DNA from: Streptomyces fuscigenes
GTDB taxonomy: Bacteria > Actinomycetota > Actinomycetes > Streptomycetales > Streptomycetaceae
DNA length: 64,000 nucleotides
Direction of reading: 5' to 3'
Assembly (NCBI RefSeq): GCF_021556455.1
Contig: NZ_JAKGCV010000002.1
Location: 1 to 64,000, forward strand
Positions 59,352 through 64,000 of this stretch are shown here, piece by piece. The translations under genes and the position numbers were made by a program. Under the pieces are notes generated by a model. It was not told the DNA's origin. It searched no databases and saw only the letters and a list, made by a program, of their open reading frames with translations. Numbering within the stretch: the first letter of the stretch is position 1; each line of letters starts with the position of its first letter.

Positions 59352-60421
59352 CCACCGCACGTACCGACGCGGGGGCAGGCATGGACACTCAGCTCGTGCC
59401 GTCCTTCGCCGTCATCCCGGGACACCAGGTCAAGGAAGTCCTGGACGGCCGTGAGAAGTCCGTGGTGGACGTGGTCGAGGAGACATACAGCAGGCATGCG
59501 GCCGGCCGCTCCGTCAACCCGCCGTCTACCTTCCTGCGGTTCCCCGACCGGGCGACGTCACGGATCATCGCGCTCCCCGCCTCGCTCGGCGCGCACGGCG
59601 ACGAGAGCGGAGTGGACGGCCTCAAGTGGATCTCCAGCTTTCCGAGCAACGTGACTTCGGGCATCCCGAGGGCATCCGCCGTGCTCATCCTCAACGACCA
59701 GGCCACCGGCTACCCCTTCGCGTGCATGGAGAGTTCGATCATCAGCGCCGTAAGGACAGCCGCATCGGCCGCCGCGGCCGCCGACCGGCTCACCCGGAGC
59801 CGAACGCGGCCCGCACGGCTCGGATTCGTCGGCGCCGGACTGATCGCCCGCTACATCCACACCTACCTGGAGGGCACCGGCTGGTCCTTCGACAGCATCG
59901 GCGTGCACGACGTGTCCGCCGACAGCGCCGCCGGCTTCCGCACCTATCTGGAGCAGGCCGGGGACGTCGGACGCGTCACCGTGCACCGAACTGCCGAAGA
60001 CCTGATCCGCGGCAGCGACCTGATCGTCTTCGCCACCGTCGCAGATCGGCCCCACATCAGCGACACGTCGTGGTTCCGGCACAACCCTGTCGTCCTGCAT
60101 GTGTCACTCCGCGATCTCGCCCCGGAAGTGCTGCTCGCCTCCACCAACATCGTCGACGACGTCGAGCACTGCCTCAGGGCCTCCACCTCACCCCACCTCA
60201 CCGAGAGCCTGACCGGCAACCGCGACTTCCTCCTCGGCACCCTCGACGACGTGACAGCCGGCCGGGTGACAGTGCCCCCCGACCGGCCCGCGGTGTTCTC
60301 ACCGTTCGGACTGGGCGTCCTGGACCTCGCCGTCGGCAAATACGTCTACGACGAGGTGTCCCGCTCCGGTGAGCTCCGCACCATCGACAACTTCTTCCAC
60401 GAACTGCGCCGCTACGGTTGA
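59348..60421 (+). CDS. sbnB: 2,3-diaminopropionate biosynthesis dehydrogenase SbnB
   Basis: A 357-residue ornithine-cyclodeaminase/mu-crystallin family protein. The NAD motif is LGFVGAGLIARYIHTYL, with GLKWISSFPSNVTSGIPRASAV and HVSLRDLAPEVLL as other family segments. SbnB oxidises the N-(1-amino-1-carboxyethyl-2)-glutamate intermediate to release L-2,3-diaminopropionate and 2-oxoglutarate. Pairing with an SbnA homologue in the next gene makes this specific call stronger than a generic cyclodeaminase. The ATG overlaps the oxygenase stop. Confidence 0.92.
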   Translation: MTTARTDAGAGMDTQLVPSFAVIPGHQVKEVLDGREKSVVDVVEETYSRHAAGRSVNPPSTFLRFPDRATSRIIALPASLGAHGDESGVDGLKWISSFPSNVTSGIPRASAVLILNDQATGYPFACMESSIISAVRTAASAAAAADRLTRSRTRPARLGFVGAGLIARYIHTYLEGTGWSFDSIGVHDVSADSAAGFRTYLEQAGDVGRVTVHRTAEDLIRGSDLIVFATVADRPHISDTSWFRHNPVVLHVSLRDLAPEVLLASTNIVDDVEHCLRASTSPHLTESLTGNRDFLLGTLDDVTAGRVTVPPDRPAVFSPFGLGVLDLAVGKYVYDEVSRSGELRTIDNFFHELRRYG

Positions 60422-60464
60422 GGGCTGCGACCCTCCCCCACCCCGGCGAGGTCAGGAGACTCCC

Positions 60465-61439
60465 GTGCCAGTCATCACCACCCCTCAGTCCTTCAACGAG
60501 GAGGACCTGTACGTCGACCTCGCACCGATGTCGGGCCACCGGCTCCTCCTGAAATGCGAGGGCTTCAACTTCGCCGGCTCGATCAAGCTCAAAGCCGCGA
60601 CCGAGATGGTCGAGTCGGCCGAACGGACCGGGACCCTGACACCGGACTCCATCCTTGTGGAATCCTCCTCGGGCAACCTCGGTGTGGCCCTGAGCATGAT
60701 CGCCGCAAGCAAGGGCTACCGCTTCGTCTGCGTGACGGACTCCCGCTGCAACCTGGCCACCCGTCTGATGATGGAGGCTCTGGGCAGCGAGGTCCACGTC
60801 ATCTCCGACCACCGCGATGCCAGCAGCCCGCTGGCCGCACGACTGGAGTACGTGCGCCGTCTGAGCGCAAGGAATGATCGCTACGTGTGGCTCAGCCAGT
60901 ACACCAACGCCGACAACTGGAAGGCACACTACCGACGAACGGCGCCCGCGATTGCCCGCGCCTTCCCGCGGCTCGACGTCCTCTTCGTCGGCGCGGGCAC
61001 CACAGGTACACTCATGGGCTGCGCCCGATGGTTCCGGGACTGGCACCGGCCGGTACGCATCGTCGCGGTGGACAGTATCGGCTCGGCAATCTTCGGCGAC
61101 CCACCGGGGCGCAGAATGATCCCCGGTCTGGGCATGAGCATGCGGCCCCCGCTGCTCGACGACGCCTACGTGGACGAGGTGGTGCGTGTCCACGAGATCG
61201 ACACCATCCGCATGTGCCACGAGCTTGCCAAGTGCGGGTTCCTGTTCGGCGGCTCCACCGGGACCGTGGTCAGCGGCGCCGTCGACTGGCTCGGCCAGCA
61301 CACCACACAAGACCTCACCACGGTAGCCATCGCCCCAGACCTCGGCGAGCGCTATCTCGACACGATCTATCACAACAACTGGGTGGAGGACATCTACGGT
61401 GACAGCGCGCTCGTTTCGCAACCGCACATCGGGAATTGA
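60465..61439 (+). CDS. sbnA: 2,3-diaminopropionate biosynthesis enzyme SbnA
   Basis: A 324-residue PLP enzyme of the cysteine-synthase fold. The Schiff-base Lys is in FNFAGSIKLKAA, the substrate loop is VESSSGNLGVALS, and the phosphate-binding loop is FVGAGTTGTLMG. SbnA joins O-phosphoserine with glutamate to form the SbnB substrate. The GTG at 60465 has AGGAG about 7 bases upstream. It is the last gene of the operon. Confidence 0.92.
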   Translation: MPVITTPQSFNEEDLYVDLAPMSGHRLLLKCEGFNFAGSIKLKAATEMVESAERTGTLTPDSILVESSSGNLGVALSMIAASKGYRFVCVTDSRCNLATRLMMEALGSEVHVISDHRDASSPLAARLEYVRRLSARNDRYVWLSQYTNADNWKAHYRRTAPAIARAFPRLDVLFVGAGTTGTLMGCARWFRDWHRPVRIVAVDSIGSAIFGDPPGRRMIPGLGMSMRPPLLDDAYVDEVVRVHEIDTIRMCHELAKCGFLFGGSTGTVVSGAVDWLGQHTTQDLTTVAIAPDLGERYLDTIYHNNWVEDIYGDSALVSQPHIGN

Positions 61440-61774
61440 ACGCCACCGAATGGCCGGTCAATCAGCGGAGTCCGCCGCACAGTCCAGCATGTCGGGATCT
61501 CCTTGACGCGCCCTTATTTGCCAGCCCGCGTTCGGGGGCACCGGCCCGCTGAACGCGCCCCCCCTGCTGGCTGCCGCAGCCGGTGCGCACCCGCAGGAAG
61601 CGAACCAGGTGACGGTGGCACCCGGTCCACCACCCCGCCCCGCGTCGACAGCGCTGCCGTGGGGAACTCGACGGCGAGCAGGGGCTACACGGCACGAACT
61701 CCAGGGGCTGGTGGGACCCCCACGCATGCCCGCCGTCTGACCGGAGTGAAGTAGTCCTCCTGGTGACCTCTCGG
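61440..61774. other. gene-free interval after sbnA
   Basis: No family-like frame. It ends in the strong hairpin at 61775-61804. Confidence 0.4.
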
Positions 61775-61804
61775 GCGGGGGCGCCACACCTGTGGCGCCC
61801 CCGC
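61775..61804. terminator. strong terminator hairpin
   Basis: GCGGGGGCGCCACA and TGTGGCGCCCCCGC form a perfect 14-base stem with only two bases between. It lies between the sbnA end and the end of the convergent membrane-protein gene and can stop both transcripts. Confidence 0.8.
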
Positions 61805-61882
61805 CTCCGGGCACTGCGCGCGCTCCGTACGCGTTGGGACATGCATGTGCCTGCGGCACAGGGCAGCTCGGAGTGCAGCACC

Positions 61883-62521
61883 TCAGGCAGGTCCGCTGCC
61901 CCGCGAGGGCGGGCCCGGGGAGGGCGCCCGGTCCGGAGGTGGGGGCGGGCTGGGGAGGAGCAGTGCCAGGGAATCCGCGATGTCCGGCGTGAGCGGTCCG
62001 GCAGGCTCCAGTCCGAACTGGCGTGTGAGGTCCCCGATGTGCAAGCGGGTGGCGGCCTCCAGCAGCAGGGCATACGAGTCGGTGGCAGCGCGCATGCGCG
62101 TGCGGCCCGCGGCAGCCACCGCAACCGCGACAAGTACCGCAGGCCACCACCACACGGCCGGCACGAGATAGAGCAGGGCCCACGCGCTCAGCGTGCTGGC
62201 CCGGGTGAGGGCCTCGCGGCTGCTGGTGATCTCGGTACGGCTCTGCTCGGGGAGTGTCAGCCACAGGTAGGGCCAGACCGCGGCCAGGTCGATATGGAGG
62301 TCACGCTCGGCGCGCGCTGAGACGGCGTGAACACGGTCACCGCACCAGGTGGGCCGCGCGGGCTTTTCCGTGGCGATCCGGGCCATCCGCTGCCGGGCGG
62401 CATACCGGGGTTCGGGATCCGCCCGGCGCCCGCGGGCACGCAGCAGGGCCGCCTGCTCCCGGTGGGCCTGGTAGGCGAGGGCGGCGGCTTCCCATACAGC
62501 ACCGCGGGATGCCGCCCACAC
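61883..62521 (-). pseudogene. membrane protein gene truncated at its 5' end
   Basis: The readable part encodes a charged N-terminal segment (AYQAHREQAALLRARGRR), then two hydrophobic stretches around LSAWALLYLVPAVWWWPAVLVAVAVAAAG, and a C-terminal soluble tail. I do not recognise a named family. Upstream of about 62505 the sequence becomes the tail of a transposase on the opposite strand, so the original start is lost; the GTG at 62521 lies within the transposase remnant. It may still be translated, but the protein is probably shortened. Confidence 0.5.
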
Positions 62522-62795
62522 CCAGCTCCGCCTCGCCCGGCCCCTCGCCGAGGACTTCCGTCGCCCGTCGGAACGACCTGTAGAACCCCGCCGCCTCACC
62601 CCCGCGCGAGTGCGGCGGGGGTTTCGCAACGTCCGCGCGATCACCATCCACCCCGCGGCCGCGCCAAAACCGTCCCGACCAGGTCCCGGACGGCCTCCCG
62701 GCTCGAAAAACAAGCAACGGGCCAGACGCCACAACGTTGGCAAGACCGTCAAACGCGCCGAATCGATCAAGGAACACCAAGCCCAGCGAGGTTAA
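62512..62795 (+). pseudogene. C-terminal remnant of a transposase
   Basis: A continuous frame reads AAHTQLRLARPLAEDFRR, then RVRRGFRNVRAITIHPAA and GRPPGSKNKQRARRHNVGKT before a TAA at 62793-62795. This is the C-terminal end of a DDE transposase group common in Streptomyces that finishes in a GRPPGSKN-type basic tail. The catalytic domain is missing. Its left boundary coincides with the truncated membrane-protein gene. Confidence 0.65.
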
Positions 62796-63288
62796 ACGCC
62801 AGGCTTAGTCGAGATCACCGGTGATCGCCGGCACCGGGCCGGTGACCGCCTCGCGGGAGGTGACCGTCATGAAAGACATCGTCACGTTTCACTCCTAGGT
62901 GGCGATCCGGACAGCGCAACGGCCCCGGTGGGTCCACCACGAGGACGGGCGGCCCATTCGGCTGCACATGGCCGACTCCTTCGTCATCTCCCGGCACGAC
63001 GACAGCCACGCCTGCAAGCGCGTCGTGACCCCGACTCGGAGCAGGTGCAGGACGCCGACGGCGTCCTCGAACGGAGCACCCACCAGCACCCCACGATCCA
63101 GGTGAGGCCCTGGTCGGAGATGAGCGGTGAATCCAGGTCCCGGCCCGTCGCGTGGACGAAGACGGCGGCGGCGCGTTCGTTGAGACTGGCCCAGTCCGGA
63201 TCGAACGCTCGGCCACGTCGAGTGCCGCCGACGGCTGCCTCACCAGCGTCTCGCTGATCTACGGCGCGGGGACTACGAGGAGGCCACG
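62796..63288. other. interval without recognisable genes
   Basis: Several frames are open but none is family-like or has a good start. Probably decayed sequence next to the transposase relic. Confidence 0.4.
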
Positions 63289-63447
63289 TGCTGATCCTGT
63301 CCGGCAACCACCGCACCGCCGCGGCGGTCGAAGTGGGCCTGCCCGAGATCGACTGCATGCTCATCGACGACCCGCAGCAGATCGAGACGACGCTGTCCGG
63401 GGTGAAGAGCGAGGCCGAGGCTTTCCATGATCCCGCGCACAGATGAC
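63289..63447 (+). pseudogene. ParB-like nuclease-domain fragment
   Basis: A short frame beginning around GTG 63289 encodes LILSGNHRTAAAVEVGLPEI, then DCMLIDDPQQIE, resembling the core of ParB/sulfiredoxin-like domains where SGNHR carries the nucleotide-binding residues. GAGGAGG lies just upstream. The N-terminal part of the domain is absent, so I read it as a remnant of a mobile-element or plasmid-type gene. Confidence 0.35.
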
Positions 63448-63660
63448 GACGATGTCGACCGCGCGCCGGCACCGATGGATACGAAAATGTCAGAATCAGC
63501 ACGCGGGGTCGGGCGCGCTGATTGGATGCTGCATTGCAAGAGTGCGGTGAGGGACGGGACTTGTGGATCCTCGCTCACCACTGATCACGAAGCGGGACGA
63601 CCGCAAAGGATCTTGTTCAGCATTGCTCGCCAGGTAGGACCAGAGGAGGAAATCCGCTTC

Positions 63661-64000
63661 ATGAAGACCCTGGGTAGATCAATCGCTCTCATTGCTGTGG
63701 CTTCGGCAGCAACTGCCGGAGCTCTTGTGTCACCTGCCAGCGCGGCACCTCGGTCGGCTCCGTCAGCCCACCCAGCCGTTTCGGCGGCGGCACCGCTCGC
63801 CCCCTACAACGGCGCCTGCGGCGCCGGATACGCCTCGATCGACCATCTGGACCTCAAATGGCTCGGCACCACGTGGCTGACCTTCAACAGCTCCACCGGC
63901 AAGAACTGTGTCGTCACCGTTCGTGCCGAACCAGGCATCAAGATCTACATGGGGGCCGCCGTACAGCTGGCCGGCAACTCCGCCTCCACCTCGGCCGACT
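63661..64000 (+). CDS. SapA-like secreted protein (3' end outside window)
   Basis: The first 113 residues are visible. A signal peptide (MKTLGRSIALIAVASAATAG ending SPASAA) is followed by APYNGACGAGYASIDHLDLK, then TWLTFNSSTGKNCVVTVRAEPG, which matches the pattern of the Streptomyces spore-associated protein A family. The conserved Cys residues suggest a disulfide. AGGAGGAAATCCGCTTC precedes the ATG. It is transcribed toward the right edge and cut there. Confidence 0.8.
   Translation, partial: MKTLGRSIALIAVASAATAGALVSPASAAPRSAPSAHPAVSAAAPLAPYNGACGAGYASIDHLDLKWLGTTWLTFNSSTGKNCVVTVRAEPGIKIYMGAAVQLAGNSASTSAD

Noticed and set aside
62586-62620. Hairpin CCCCGCCGC/GCGGCGGGG that looks like a terminator
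   Set aside because: It lies inside the continuous reading frame of the transposase remnant, so the repeat is explained by coding sequence.

Overview
The window looks like a chromosomal segment of a Streptomyces species. The DNA is very GC-rich, many genes are translationally coupled by 4-bp ATGA/GTGA overlaps, and it holds hallmark families: an AfsA/ScbR-type butyrolactone locus, a HemD-winged-helix NnaR regulator beside nasA-nirBD-narK, RsbW-like ATPases with a STAS antagonist, SigK/RskA-type regulation, a SapA-like secreted protein and several peptide synthetases. No rRNA, tRNA or CRISPR array was seen. All calls come from reading the sequence; no database search was run.

Layout. 1-1.5 kb: a UbiA prenyltransferase cut by the window edge and a PPOX/F420-type flavoprotein. 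1.55-6.5 kb: a gamma-butyrolactone signalling island with a catalytically degenerate IS701-like protein, two TetR receptors, an NAD-epimerase and AfsA, plus two related palindromic operators. 7-7.7 kb: a small secreted two-cysteine peptide and a SRPBCC protein. 8.1-18 kb: assimilatory nitrate/nitrite reduction (sirohydrochlorin chelatase and nnaR divergent from nasA, an FAD reductase, nirB, nirD, narK), with an apparent one-base frameshift near the start of nasA. 18.2-19.5 kb: nhaA. 19.6-20.5 kb: a graveyard of three decayed genes.

20.8-34.8 kb: a four-module NRPS locus. MbtH and a DpgC-like dioxygenase converge on two coupled synthetases (A-T-C-A-T and C-A-T-C-A-T-TE). My reading of the pocket residues suggests Val first and Thr third; the other two are unassigned. 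35-44.3 kb: assorted enzymes (a metallo-beta-lactamase-fold protein with altered metal ligands, two alpha/beta hydrolases, a CGNR regulator, an NmrA protein, an OBAP/DUF1264 protein) separated by transposase debris and non-coding DNA. 44.3-52.3 kb: regulatory genes (STAS, two RsbW-like ATPases, a nucleotidyltransferase, ECF sigma with anti-sigma), two ferritin-like exported proteins, a cupredoxin lipoprotein and an Sfp-type phosphopantetheinyl transferase.

52.9-61.4 kb is the most striking region. It is a five-gene operon encoding a polylysine-synthetase-like membrane protein without its own adenylation domain, a separate partial-C/A/T protein, a SyrP/TauD-type hydroxylase, and SbnB and SbnA homologues that make 2,3-diaminopropionate. 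Together these suggest a split, membrane-anchored synthetase for a diaminopropionate (possibly hydroxylated) oligomer or polymer, with the phosphopantetheinyl transferase just upstream. After a strong terminator the window closes with a truncated membrane-protein gene abutting a transposase relic, a ParB-like fragment, and the start of a SapA-like secreted protein.
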